A stretch of DNA of 16,897 nucleotides from CAIKMD01 sp035277525 (GTDB taxonomy: Bacteria > Pseudomonadota > Alphaproteobacteria > ATCC43930 > CGMCC-115725): contig DATEKH010000142.1 of the NCBI GenBank assembly GCA_035277525.1, positions 1-16,897 of the forward strand. Reading direction: 5' to 3'. The position numbers and the translations under genes were made by a program. The notes beneath the pieces were generated by a model. The model saw nothing but the letters and a program-made list of their open reading frames with translations, was not told the DNA's origin and did not search any database. Positions 1-6,975 of this stretch are shown here, one piece after another. The stretch's first letter is position 1, and every line of letters begins with the position of its first letter.

Positions 1-1
1 A

Positions 2-163
2 GTGCATCTGAGCAACATCTTCGCGCGCGAGAATTATCGCCACCACTCGCATATCAGCGCGGTCGCGCGCGGCGTGATTTGCGGCTTCGGCGCGCGATCC
101 TATCTGCTCGCGCTCGACGCCGCCGCCGATCTCCTCGAGCCGGCCGCCGACAAGGATTCCTAA
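2..163 (+). CDS. aroQ: 3-dehydroquinate dehydratase type II, C-terminal part
   Basis: This is the last 53 codons of a gene that starts before the window; the stop is TAA at 161-163. The visible part reads VHLSNIFARENYRHHSHIS, then a conserved VICGFGARSYLLAL stretch. That is the C-terminal signature of type II dehydroquinases: His and Arg residues around the active site followed by a glycine-rich helix start. The enzyme converts 3-dehydroquinate to 3-dehydroshikimate in the cytoplasm, in the shikimate pathway to aromatic amino acids. Its position directly upstream of accB and accC on the same strand is the usual alphaproteobacterial order and supports the call. Start and catalytic N-terminus are outside the window. 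Confidence 0.93.
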   Translation: MHLSNIFARENYRHHSHISAVARGVICGFGARSYLLALDAAADLLEPAADKDS

Positions 164-198
164 CACGCAATTCCGGGGAAAGGTGAAACATGCTGCGT

Positions 199-293
199 CG
201 TCATTGCGAGCAAAGCGAAGCAATCCAGGGCCCTCGCGCGCTCCCTCTGGATCGCTTCGTCCGCCTCGCCGGCTCGGCGTCCTCGCGATGACG
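199..293. repeat. Palindromic intergenic repeat (REP-like) between aroQ and accB
   Basis: The element begins CGTCATTGCGAG and ends with the near-complement CTCGCGATGACG. Inside, GCGAAGCAATCCAG on the left pairs imperfectly with CTGGATCGCTTCG on the right. It can fold into a long imperfect hairpin about 95 bases long. Elements of this look are scattered in intergenic regions of many Hyphomicrobiales genomes. It lies wholly between aroQ and accB and has no coding potential worth noting. Confidence 0.75.
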
Positions 294-337
294 GCAATTT
301 CCCCGACTTACGAGTCCGGGCACTAGGACTTTCCGGC

Positions 338-781
338 ATGGCAGCAAAGCACGACCTTTCGGTCGATGGCGATCTCGTCCGCGCGCTCGCCGCGCTGCTC
401 GACGAGACCGGCCTCAGCGAGATCGAATATGCCGTGGGCGACAAGCGCATCCGCGTCGCGCGCGGCACCGTCGCGGCAAGCGCACCCGCGGCGCCGGTCG
501 TCATCGCCGCGCCCGCACCCGCTCCGGCCATCGCCGCGGCCGAGCCCCAAGGCGCGGTCAAGGCGCCGATGGTCGGCATCTGCCATTTGAGCCCGCAGCC
601 CGGCGCGCCGCCTTTCGTTCAGGCCGGCGACCAGGTGCGCGAAGGCCAGACGCTTTTCATCATCGAGGCGATGAAGGTGATGAATCAGATTCCGGCGCCG
701 CGCGCGGGCCGGATCGCGCAGATCCTCGTCACCAACGGCGCACCCGTCGAATTCGGCCAGGTGCTGGCGGTGATCGAGTAG
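338..781 (+). CDS. accB: Acetyl-CoA carboxylase biotin carboxyl carrier protein
   Basis: This is the 147-residue carrier subunit of acetyl-CoA carboxylase. It holds biotin and shuttles the carboxyl group between biotin carboxylase (AccC) and the carboxyltransferase AccAD to make malonyl-CoA for fatty acid synthesis. An N-terminal segment (about 1-45) is followed by an Ala/Pro-rich flexible linker (about 46-75) and the biotinyl domain (about 76-147). The biotinylation motif EAMKVMN lies at 110-116, with Lys113 as the predicted modified residue. Length and order fit the family. The ATG follows a weak purine stretch; the N-terminal sequence and family length support this start. accC follows after 155 bases that hold a palindromic repeat. 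Confidence 0.96.
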   Translation: MAAKHDLSVDGDLVRALAALLDETGLSEIEYAVGDKRIRVARGTVAASAPAAPVVIAAPAPAPAIAAAEPQGAVKAPMVGICHLSPQPGAPPFVQAGDQVREGQTLFIIEAMKVMNQIPAPRAGRIAQILVTNGAPVEFGQVLAVIE

Positions 782-833
782 GCGCCGGAAGGGCGAGGCG
801 GATTGTGTCTAAGATCAATCGCCATATTTGCAT

Positions 834-896
834 CGTCATTCCCGTGAAAGCGGGAATCCAGGAGCGCCTGGACACCCGCCTGCGCGGGTGTGACGG
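834..896. repeat. Palindromic repeat between accB and accC
   Basis: This short element starts CGTCATTCCCGTGAAAGCGG, continues GAATCCAGG, and closes with CCTGGACACCCGCCTGCGCG and GGTGTGACGG. The outer arms pair imperfectly, and an inner hairpin forms around CCCGTGAAAGCGGG. It belongs to a class of dispersed bacterial repeats with the core ATTCCCGCGAAAGCGGGAAT. It sits in the transcribed gap between accB and accC and may act on mRNA processing; that role is inference. Confidence 0.75.
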
Positions 897-936
897 TTGA
901 ATGTGTCAACCTAACTGCTTCATGCGCTAGGTACGA

Positions 937-2277
937 ATGTTCGAGAAAATTCTCATCGCCAATCGCGGCGAGATCGCGCTGCGCATCCTGCGCGCCTGCC
1001 GCGAGATCGGCATCCGCACCGTCGCCGTGCATTCGACCGCCGACGACAATGCGATGCATGTGCGCTTGGCCGATGAAAGCGTGTGCATCGGCCCGCCGGC
1101 CGCGCGCGACAGCTATTTGAACATCCCGGCGATCCTCTCGGCCGCGCAAATCACCGGCGCCGATGCGATCCATCCCGGGGTCGGATTTCTCGCCGAGAAC
1201 GCGCCCTTTGCTTCGATGGTCGAGGAGCACGGTTTCGTCTTCATCGGTCCCTCGCCCGAGCACATCCTGTTGATGGGCGACAAGGTCTCGGCCAAGCGCG
1301 CGGCCGAGGAGCTCGGCATTCCGGTCGTGCCCGGCTCGCCCGCGGTCGGCGGCATCGAGGAAGCGACCATGGAGGCCGAGCGCATCCGCTATCCCGTTCT
1401 CGTCAAGGCCGCGGCCGGCGGCGGCGGACGCGGCATGCGCGTGGTGCGCGATCCGGCGGCGCTGGCGCAGCTGATGCCGCAGGCCCAGGCCGAGGCGCAG
1501 GCATTCTTCGGCAATGGCGCGGTCTACCTCGAGCGCTATCTCGACAAGCCGCGCCATATCGAGATTCAGATCCTGGCCGACGGCCAGGGCCATGTCGTCC
1601 ATCTCGGCGAGCGCGACTGCTCGCTGCAGCGCAATCACCAGAAGCTGCTCGAAGAGACCCCCTCGCCCGGCCTCAACCCGGCCGAGCGCCAAAAGCTCTT
1701 CGGCATCGTCACCAAGGCGATGCTGCAGCTCGGTTACAAAAGCGCCGGCACGCTCGAATTCCTCTACGAGGATGGCGAGTTCTTTTTCATCGAGATGAAC
1801 ACGCGGCTTCAGGTCGAGCACCCGATCTCCGAGGAGGTGAGCGGGGTCGACATCGTGCGCGAGCAGATCCGCGTCGCATCGGGCGCGGCTTTGGGCTTCG
1901 AACAGAGCGAGATCGAGCTGTTGGGCCACGCCATGGAATGCCGCATCAATGCCGAGCATCCCGAAACCTTCATCCCCTCGCCCGGCACGATCACCTCCTA
2001 TCACCCGCCCGGCGGCTTCGGCGTGCGCGTCGACAGCGCGATCTATCAGGGCTATGCCGTGCCACCCCATTACGACAGCCTCATCGCCAAGCTCGTCGTC
2101 CATGGCCGCAGCCGCAACGAGTGCCTGATGCGCATGCGCCGCGCGCTCGAGGAATTCGTCATCGCCGGCATCGAGACCACCATCCCGATGCATCAAAAGC
2201 TGTTGCGCACCACCGACTTCATCAACGGCGATTACGACACGCATTGGCTCGAGCGCCTGCTCGGCCGCACGGCGTGA
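937..2277 (+). CDS. accC: Biotin carboxylase, acetyl-CoA carboxylase subunit
   Basis: This 446-residue enzyme carboxylates the biotin on AccB using ATP and bicarbonate, the first half-reaction of acetyl-CoA carboxylase. The N-terminus MFEKILIANRGEIALRI is the canonical biotin carboxylase opening. The ATP-grasp part shows a Lys157 region and the glycine loop GGGGRGM at 161-167. The active-site signature EMNTRLQVEHPISEE starts at 286, giving E286, N288 and R290 in the positions expected for catalysis. The usual family length is about 445-450, so the gene is complete. It follows accB on the same strand and is probably co-transcribed with it. No strong ribosome site is visible before the ATG, but the start is fixed by the conserved N-terminus. 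Confidence 0.97.
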   Translation: MFEKILIANRGEIALRILRACREIGIRTVAVHSTADDNAMHVRLADESVCIGPPAARDSYLNIPAILSAAQITGADAIHPGVGFLAENAPFASMVEEHGFVFIGPSPEHILLMGDKVSAKRAAEELGIPVVPGSPAVGGIEEATMEAERIRYPVLVKAAAGGGGRGMRVVRDPAALAQLMPQAQAEAQAFFGNGAVYLERYLDKPRHIEIQILADGQGHVVHLGERDCSLQRNHQKLLEETPSPGLNPAERQKLFGIVTKAMLQLGYKSAGTLEFLYEDGEFFFIEMNTRLQVEHPISEEVSGVDIVREQIRVASGAALGFEQSEIELLGHAMECRINAEHPETFIPSPGTITSYHPPGGFGVRVDSAIYQGYAVPPHYDSLIAKLVVHGRSRNECLMRMRRALEEFVIAGIETTIPMHQKLLRTTDFINGDYDTHWLERLLGRTA

Positions 2278-2311
2278 GCGCGGCGGATTGCCGCGACGCT
2301 GCATGACAGCG

Positions 2312-2439
2312 GTGCGTCCCTCGACTTCACTCGGGATGAGGTGGATTGGGTGAATGGCATCTGTCTTTGATGCCATAAAATTTTTCCTCATCCCGAGCGC
2401 GAGGCTAAGCGGAGCGAAGCCGAGCAGTCGAGGGACGCA
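2312..2439. repeat. Long inverted repeat between accC and aat
   Basis: The left arm at 2312-2341 reads TGCGTCCCTCGACTTCACTC then GGGATGAGG. The right arm within 2385-2439 contains CCTCATCCCGAGCGCGAGGC and ends CAGTCGAGGGACGCA. The arms are complementary over most of their length, with an extra GC-rich side hairpin in the right arm and a central AT-rich loop of about 43 bases. It is a third kind of palindrome, unlike the two upstream. Its position after accC suggests it could stabilise or end the accBC transcript; no T-run follows, so it is not a standard terminator. Confidence 0.75.
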
Positions 2440-2527
2440 GGATGGCCATGCAGCCAGACGCGCTCCCCGACCATGACGGCGCCGGGGCGCCGCGCTAAAT
2501 TGCGGCGATGGCCGGGCGCGCGCGACC

Positions 2528-3181
2528 ATGATCACCCTTACGCCGGAACTCCTCATCAAGGCCTATGCCGCCGGGATTTTTCCGATGGCGGAATCGGCTG
2601 ACGACCCGGAGTTGTTCTGGGTTGATCCAGTGCAGCGCGGCATCCTGCCCCTCGATGGGTTTCATCTGCCGCGCCGCCTGAGGCGCTCGCTGCGCGCGGA
2701 CCGGCTCGCGATCACCTGCGACCGCGACTTCGCCGGCGTGATGCGCGGCTGCGCCGAGCCGACGCCCGACCGGCCGCAGACCTGGATCAACGACGCCATC
2801 CTGCGCGTCTATGGCGAGCTCCATCGGCGCGGCTTTGCCCATAGCGTCGAGGTGAGGCTCGATGGCGTGCTCGTCGGCGGGCTTTACGGCGTTGCCATCG
2901 GCGGCGCGTTCTTCGGCGAGAGCATGTTCAGCCGCATCGCCGATGCCAGCAAGATCGCGCTCGCCCATCTGGTTGCGCGGCTGCGCCAAGGCGGGTTCCG
3001 CCTGCTCGACACGCAATTCGTCACCGAGCATTTGCAGCGTTTCGGCGCGATCGAGGTCTCTCGCGCGCGCTACCGCCGGCTCCTCGCCGAGGCGCTCGAA
3101 GCCGAGGCCTATTTCCCGGCGGAGCCCTTGGACGGCGCCGCGGTCGTGTCGCTTTTACAGTCGAGCACGTTGATGTCGTAG
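2528..3181 (+). CDS. aat: Leucyl/phenylalanyl-tRNA--protein transferase
   Basis: This 217-residue cytoplasmic enzyme adds Leu or Phe from aminoacyl-tRNA to the N-terminus of proteins that start with Arg or Lys, marking them for ClpS/ClpAP under the N-end rule. The N-terminal YAAGIFPM and the following FWVDPVQRG are family hallmarks. GESMFS at 130-135, followed by RIADASKIAL, is the conserved substrate-site block, and FRLLDTQFVTEHL follows as usual. Length is typical. The preceding ATG at 2508 is in another frame, so 2528 is the start. The gene follows accC, a standard alphaproteobacterial order. Its last 73 bases overlap, tail to tail, the end of the DUF2155 gene on the other strand. Confidence 0.95.
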   Translation: MITLTPELLIKAYAAGIFPMAESADDPELFWVDPVQRGILPLDGFHLPRRLRRSLRADRLAITCDRDFAGVMRGCAEPTPDRPQTWINDAILRVYGELHRRGFAHSVEVRLDGVLVGGLYGVAIGGAFFGESMFSRIADASKIALAHLVARLRQGGFRLLDTQFVTEHLQRFGAIEVSRARYRRLLAEALEAEAYFPAEPLDGAAVVSLLQSSTLMS

Positions 3182-3537
3182 ATCGGGTCTTCGAGCGCCG
3201 AGATCGCCGGGCTTGCCGCGAACATCCAGCCGCTGAACACCTGCTTCGACACCACCGCGTTGCCCTCGCCCGGCTGCACTTTGTCGATCTCGAGAAAGGC
3301 GACGGTATTCGGCGGCTCCTCGGGCGGCGCCTTGATGCAGGCTTTGACGGTGATGACGAGGGTGCCGAATTTGACGCTCTGATCGACCGGCGCATCGAAG
3401 CGCGACACCCGCGCCGTGGTCTTGTCGAGCCCCTGGAGCACGGCGATGGTGGCGGCCTGAGCGCTGCTCGCAGCCGCTGCGAGGCCAAGCGGCGCGAGCA
3501 CGGCGAGCGCTGCGAGCGCGGCTGGAACAGCCCTCAC
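3109..3537 (-). CDS. DUF2155 family exported protein
   Basis: This is a 142-residue protein of unknown biochemical role, conserved across alphaproteobacteria. A signal peptide is clear: a short basic start, a hydrophobic Ala/Leu-rich core to about residue 22, and an AQA motif at 26-28 before the likely cleavage site. The mature part has the family pattern: a Cys near IKAPPEEPPNTVAFLEI, then VFSGWMFAASPAISALEDPI and a terminal VLDC, so two Cys could form a disulfide in the periplasm. The start is GTG inside GTGA, where it overlaps the stop of the upstream 76-residue gene by 4 bases; translation is probably coupled. The 3' end overlaps aat by 73 bases. In relatives this family sits near NDUFA12 and aat, as here. 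Confidence 0.88.
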   Translation of the reverse strand: MRAVPAALAALAVLAPLGLAAAASSAQAATIAVLQGLDKTTARVSRFDAPVDQSVKFGTLVITVKACIKAPPEEPPNTVAFLEIDKVQPGEGNAVVSKQVFSGWMFAASPAISALEDPIYDINVLDCKSDTTAAPSKGSAGK

Positions 3538-3764
3538 GACTGATCCTTTTTATAAGGATTCACAATCTTTTGCACGATCTTCTCGATAACTTGCCGGAAC
3601 TGGCGCTCGTCGCACCCCATCAGCACCGCATCCTCCAGCGCCTCCTGAGCCAGTGCATGAATTTCCTCAAGATTCTCATTGAGAATCTTGATTTTTTCGA
3701 TGCAGGAAACCTTCTCGCCCTGAGGCGTCAGCCAGACCGGTAAATCCAGCTTGTTGTCGCTCAT
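3534..3764 (-). CDS. Conserved small acidic protein of unknown function (76 aa)
   Basis: This is a small soluble protein, MSDNKLDLPVWLTPQGEKVS then CIEKIKILNENLEEI and so on. The middle (about 20-65) is predicted helical and rich in Glu and Leu. There is no signal peptide or membrane segment. I recognise the pattern (LPVWLTP..GE.VSC.EK.K.LNENLEE...A..ALEDAVLMG) as a conserved hypothetical family in Proteobacteria, from memory only; no function is known to me. The gene is locked between its neighbours by 4-base overlaps on both sides: ATGA with the methyltransferase stop and GTGA with the DUF2155 start. That argues it is translated and works, or is at least expressed, with them. Confidence 0.75.
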   Translation of the reverse strand: MSDNKLDLPVWLTPQGEKVSCIEKIKILNENLEEIHALAQEALEDAVLMGCDERQFRQVIEKIVQKIVNPYKKDQS

Positions 3765-4534
3765 CTCGGCTTCACCGCGGCAAAACGTAAGCGCACATAA
3801 TCGACGGTCCAGCCCGCGGCCGGATCATAGAGCTTGTCACGCGTGGCCGTCTCGACTTCGTCGATGATCTGGGCACGCGCTTCGGGCGGGACCAGGGCGA
3901 GGAAGCTCTCGGCGAAAGTGTCGAGCCAATCGGCGAGCCGCCCGGGCAAGGGCGTCGGCCGCGGAAACAGCAGCAACCGCTCGACCCGAAAGCCGCGCCG
4001 CTCGAGTCGCGCGCGGTATTCCTCGGGGCTCGGGAAATACCACGGATTGGCGGCGCGGCCATCGGCGCCGCGGCGCGTCACCGCCGCTTCGAGCGCCGCG
4101 ATCACGGTCGCCGCATTGGCGCCGCCGCCCATCTCGCCGACGAACCGGCCGCCGGGCTTGAGGGCGCGCCAGGCGCCGTCGATCACCGCATCGCCATCGC
4201 GCATCCAATGGAGCGCGGCATTGCTGAAGACCGCATCGAACTCCCGATCGAAGGCGAGCTTGGCGCCATCCGCGACGCGCGCATCGAGCCCCTTTACCTT
4301 GGCCGCTTCGACCTGCTCGGCGCTTTGATCGACGCCGACAGTGTCGCAGATCGCCGCGAGCGCGACCGTCAGCGCGCCATCGCCGCAGCCGAGATCGAGG
4401 ATGCGCTCGCCCGGGCGCGCCGCGAGCCATTGGAGCACGCCCTGGCCGAGCTGCGGCACGAAGCTCGCATTGCGGCGATAGCGCTCGGGATCCCAGCGCT
4501 GCTCGGCCGGGGCTTTCGGGGCATGCTGATTCAA
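3761..4534 (-). CDS. Class I SAM-dependent methyltransferase, trans-aconitate methyltransferase-like
   Basis: This 257-residue protein has a Rossmann-type methyltransferase fold. Motif I, ILDLGCGDG, is at 45-53. It is followed by an acidic residue in VGVDQSAEQVE (end of strand 2), then VFSNAALHWM, typical of the trans-aconitate methyltransferase/ubiquinone-type methyltransferase group. The opening WDPERYRRNASFV also matches that group. The substrate cannot be read from sequence; trans-aconitate is the nearest named option. The start is TTG at 4534: no in-frame ATG occurs before the conserved N-terminal block, and a purine stretch (GCGAGG) lies just upstream. It leads a three-gene, translationally coupled minus-strand unit with the 76-residue protein and the DUF2155 protein. 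Confidence 0.82.
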   Translation of the reverse strand: MNQHAPKAPAEQRWDPERYRRNASFVPQLGQGVLQWLAARPGERILDLGCGDGALTVALAAICDTVGVDQSAEQVEAAKVKGLDARVADGAKLAFDREFDAVFSNAALHWMRDGDAVIDGAWRALKPGGRFVGEMGGGANAATVIAALEAAVTRRGADGRAANPWYFPSPEEYRARLERRGFRVERLLLFPRPTPLPGRLADWLDTFAESFLALVPPEARAQIIDEVETATRDKLYDPAAGWTVDYVRLRFAAVKPR

Positions 4535-4570
4535 CGGGCAACCTCGCTCTCACTCGTCTCATCAAACTGC

Positions 4571-4716
4571 CCTCTCCGCGCAAAGCGGAGAGGGAGGGGC
4601 CCATCGCGAAGCGATGGGAGGGTGAGGTGTGCTGCAACAGAGACCCACCTCACCCGCGCCCCGCGGATTTTCATCCGCGGGTCGCACCCTCTCCCCCCGC
4701 AAGCGGGCGGAGAGGG
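4571..4716. repeat. Compound palindrome of nested hairpins between mlaD and the methyltransferase gene
   Basis: This element of about 146 bases is built from several hairpins. CCTCTCCGCGCAAAGCGGAG plus AGGG forms the first and CCCATCGCGAAGCGATGGG the second. The central GTGAGGTG pairs with CACCTCAC across a short loop. CCGCGGATTTTCATCCGCGG forms another, and CCCTCTCCCCCCGCAAGCGG plus GCGGAGAGGG closes it. The outer arms also pair with each other. It fills most of the gap between the end of mlaD and the start of the methyltransferase gene, so it probably separates the two minus-strand transcripts. It looks like a dispersed element rather than part of either gene. Confidence 0.8.
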
Positions 4717-4726
4717 TCATACGATC

Positions 4727-5230
4727 TCACGGGCTCGCGGGCGCGGGTGCTGGCGATCCGCCGGCATCGGGCTTCTTCGCGCCCCCGCCCTGGGCCTGGT
4801 TGTAGATCACCTGGCCGATCAGATTCTCGAGGCTCATCGCCGCCTGGGTGTGCGTGATGGTGCCGCCCGCCGGTATCGTCTCATCCTCGTTGCCCGGCTC
4901 GATGGCGATGTAATTATCGCCCAGGAGTCCGGACGAGGTGATCTGCGCCACGGAATCGGTCGAGAGCTTGACCGAGGGATCGATGCTCATCGTCACCACG
5001 GCCTGGTAGGTCTTGGGATCGAGATTCTCGGTGAGGATCGAGCCGACCTTGATGCCGGAGATGCGCACATCGCCGCCGGCCTTCAAGCCGCCGGCATTGC
5101 TGAAGCGCGCCTTCAGCTCATAGCCGCTCACCGATTGCACTTGGCTCGTCGTATAGGCGAAGAACAGGAACACGGCGGCGACCACCAGCACCACCGCGCC
5201 CATCACGGTTTCGACCGCGTTGCGGTTCAT
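4727..5230 (-). CDS. mlaD: MlaD-family lipid transport substrate-binding protein (MCE domain)
   Basis: This 167-residue inner-membrane-anchored protein faces the periplasm. MlaD proteins form the hexameric ring of the MlaFEDB ABC transporter, which moves phospholipids between the two membranes and keeps the outer membrane asymmetric. One N-terminal transmembrane helix (about 8-26) is followed by an MCE domain (about 36-115). The domain has the typical FSNAGGLKAGGDVRISGIKV opening and a later SSGLLGDNYIAIEPG. The tail is Ala/Pro/Gly-rich and low in complexity. It starts 16 bases after NDUFA12 on the same strand. No mlaE, mlaF or mlaC is nearby, so the transporter partners must be elsewhere, which is common in this order. 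Confidence 0.9.
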   Translation of the reverse strand: MNRNAVETVMGAVVLVVAAVFLFFAYTTSQVQSVSGYELKARFSNAGGLKAGGDVRISGIKVGSILTENLDPKTYQAVVTMSIDPSVKLSTDSVAQITSSGLLGDNYIAIEPGNEDETIPAGGTITHTQAAMSLENLIGQVIYNQAQGGGAKKPDAGGSPAPAPASP

Positions 5231-5246
5231 GGCATTCCCATCCGCA

Positions 5247-5624
5247 TCACTCCGGCCGCCAAGGTTCGTAATCGCCGGCCGCCTTCTGGCGACGTCCGCC
5301 CATCACCACCGAGCCGGGCGGGCGATAGGCGTCGGGCGTGCCGCTCAAATTCGGCAGATGCGGCTTCTCCCAGGCATAGCGCGGCTTGCCGCCATCGGCC
5401 GGCAGCTCGTCGACCGTATGGTGCAGCCAGGCATGCCATTGCGACGGCACTTTCGAGGCCTCGGCCGCGCCCTTGTAGATCACCCAGCGCTTCTCGCGGC
5501 TGAAGCGGCCGCCGCCGCGCGCGAGCTTCTTCTTCGAGCGGTCGCGGTAGTAGCGGTTGCCGTAGGCGTCAGTGCCGACGAGCTCGCCCCTGAGCCAGGT
5601 CATCAGCCGCGTGCCGATGGTCAT
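5247..5624 (-). CDS. NADH:ubiquinone oxidoreductase accessory subunit, NDUFA12 family
   Basis: This is a 125-residue homologue of the mitochondrial complex I subunit NDUFA12 (B17.2), a supernumerary subunit also present in alphaproteobacterial complex I. The core shows GTDAYGNRYYRD near the start, RRWVIYKG-type sequence (here KRWVIYKGAAEASKVPSQWH), then AWLHHTVDELP and a C-terminal YRPPGSVV, all family landmarks. It is a peripheral stabilising subunit on the matrix/cytoplasm side, not a redox protein. A GAGGG ribosome site lies just before the ATG. It is 6 bases downstream of the FAH-family gene and 16 bases upstream of mlaD, so the three are probably one transcript. Confidence 0.94.
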   Translation of the reverse strand: MTIGTRLMTWLRGELVGTDAYGNRYYRDRSKKKLARGGGRFSREKRWVIYKGAAEASKVPSQWHAWLHHTVDELPADGGKPRYAWEKPHLPNLSGTPDAYRPPGSVVMGGRRQKAAGDYEPWRPE

Positions 5625-5630
5625 GATCCC

Positions 5631-6491
5631 TCAATCCGCCGCGCCGATGCGCACATCCATCGCGCCGATCTTCTCGATCTCGCAATGCATGACATCGCCC
5701 GGCTTCACCTGGCTCACGCCCGAGCAGGTGCCCGTCATGATGATGTCGCCGGGGAGCAGCGTGTAATACTCCGCGCCGAATTGGATCTGGCGCTTCAGAT
5801 CCATGATCATGTTCCTGGTGTTCGATTTCTGCTTCACCTCGCCGTTGACGGCGAGCGAGAAGTCGAGATTCTGCGGATCGGCGATCTCGTCGGCCGTCAC
5901 CATCCACGGGCCGGCCACGCCGTAACTGTCGACCGATTTGCGCATCGAGCGGTCCTGCGAGCCGCGCACCACCATGTCGAGCGCGATGCAATAGCCGGCG
6001 ACGTAATTGAGCGCGTCCTCGAGCTTGATGTTGGACGCGGGCTTGCCGATGATCACGCCCAGCTCCATCTCGTGATCGGTGCGGCGGTCGGGGAAGCGCA
6101 GCTTCACCGTCTCGCCCGCGCCGATGAGGCAGCTATTGGCTTTGAGGAACAGCCCTTGCTCCTCGATCGTGCCGCTATAGCGGCCGGTGAAGACCGCGCG
6201 CTGCTGATTGGCTTCGGCGATGTGATCCTTGTAATTGGTCGGCGTGCCGATCACCTTCGAGGGCGCCGCGACCGGCGGAAGGAACTTCACCTGCGCCACC
6301 GGAATGCCGGCGCCGCTCGCGGCGGCTTCGAGCTCGGGCTTGAGCTTGGCGAGATTGACGATGAGCGGGTCGCCGTTGCGCGGATAGGGATAGCTCGGCT
6401 TCGGCAGCTTCTCGAGCACCCGCGTCACATCATAGACCGTGCCGCCCTTGACCACGCCGAGGCGGTTGTCGTTGAACCAGCAAATCCTCAT
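5631..6491 (-). CDS. Fumarylacetoacetate hydrolase (FAH) family protein
   Basis: This is a 286-residue protein with a short N-terminal domain (about 1-70) and an FAH catalytic domain (about 75-286). The expected blocks are present: GTPTNYKDHIAEAN, the metal-binding acidic stretch DHEMELGVIIGK, an ALDMVVRG region, and the C-terminal GDIIMTGTCSGVSQVKPGD. Family members cleave C-C bonds or decarboxylate acylpyruvates and related diketo acids with Mg2+ or Mn2+. The exact substrate cannot be set from sequence; acylpyruvase or ring-cleavage-product hydrolase are options. A GGGAG ribosome site precedes the ATG. It heads the run with NDUFA12 and mlaD, with no obvious functional link. Confidence 0.88.
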   Translation of the reverse strand: MRICWFNDNRLGVVKGGTVYDVTRVLEKLPKPSYPYPRNGDPLIVNLAKLKPELEAAASGAGIPVAQVKFLPPVAAPSKVIGTPTNYKDHIAEANQQRAVFTGRYSGTIEEQGLFLKANSCLIGAGETVKLRFPDRRTDHEMELGVIIGKPASNIKLEDALNYVAGYCIALDMVVRGSQDRSMRKSVDSYGVAGPWMVTADEIADPQNLDFSLAVNGEVKQKSNTRNMIMDLKRQIQFGAEYYTLLPGDIIMTGTCSGVSQVKPGDVMHCEIEKIGAMDVRIGAAD

Positions 6492-6576
6492 CGCTCATCT
6501 CCCTTGTCTCGGCCGCAGCGCCGGGCTCGGCGGCGCAGCCTACACCGCGACAGCCGCGCGACCAATAGGCCGCGGC

Positions 6577-6975
6577 TCATTGCTCGACCAGGTGCTTGCG
6601 CACCCACTCGGCAAAGCCGCGCTCGCCGATCTCGCCACCGGCGAGATTCATGATCACCTTATAGGTTTCGATATCGTCGACCATGAGCTCGAAGCCGTTG
6701 TCGAGGAGAAAGGTTTCGAGCGCGAGCAGCGCCACCCGCTTGTTGCCGTCGACGAAAGGGTGGTTCCGGGCGATGCCGAATGCGTAGGCCGCGGCGAGCT
6801 CCGCCGCATCCGGCTCGCCGTAAGCGTCCTTGTTGCGGGCGCGGGCGAGCGTCGATTGCAGCGCCGCCCTATCGCGCAGCCGCGCCGCGCCGCCATGCTC
6901 GGCAAGCTGTCTTTCATGCGCGGCGATGAGCGCCGCCTCGTTGAGCCAGCGCCACCCCGCCGCGCGCTTGCTCAC
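6577..6975 (-). CDS. doc: Doc-family toxin (death-on-curing, Fic fold)
   Basis: This 132-residue toxin has the Fic core HPFVDGNKR at 72-80, preceded by AAAYAFGIARN and followed by VALLALETFLLDNG, exactly the Doc pattern. Doc of phage P1 phosphorylates elongation factor EF-Tu and stops translation; the same activity is inferred here. In P1 Doc the motif is HxFxDANKR; here Gly77 replaces Ala, which is common among chromosomal homologues. The GTG start lies in GTGA and overlaps the antitoxin stop by 4 bases, so the two are translationally coupled, antitoxin first. The partner is an AbrB/MazE-fold protein rather than Phd. Confidence 0.9.
   Translation of the reverse strand: MSKRAAGWRWLNEAALIAAHERQLAEHGGAARLRDRAALQSTLARARNKDAYGEPDAAELAAAYAFGIARNHPFVDGNKRVALLALETFLLDNGFELMVDDIETYKVIMNLAGGEIGERGFAEWVRKHLVEQ

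Noticed and set aside
685..2559. A 624-codon open frame on the minus strand across accC
   Set aside because: It is the antisense shadow of accC in GC-rich DNA; the plus strand encodes an unmistakable biotin carboxylase.
4208..6653. Long plus-strand open frames (4208-5503 and 5220-6653)
   Set aside because: They run antisense through the methyltransferase, mlaD, NDUFA12 and FAH genes and through the palindromic repeat; their composition is that of shadow frames.
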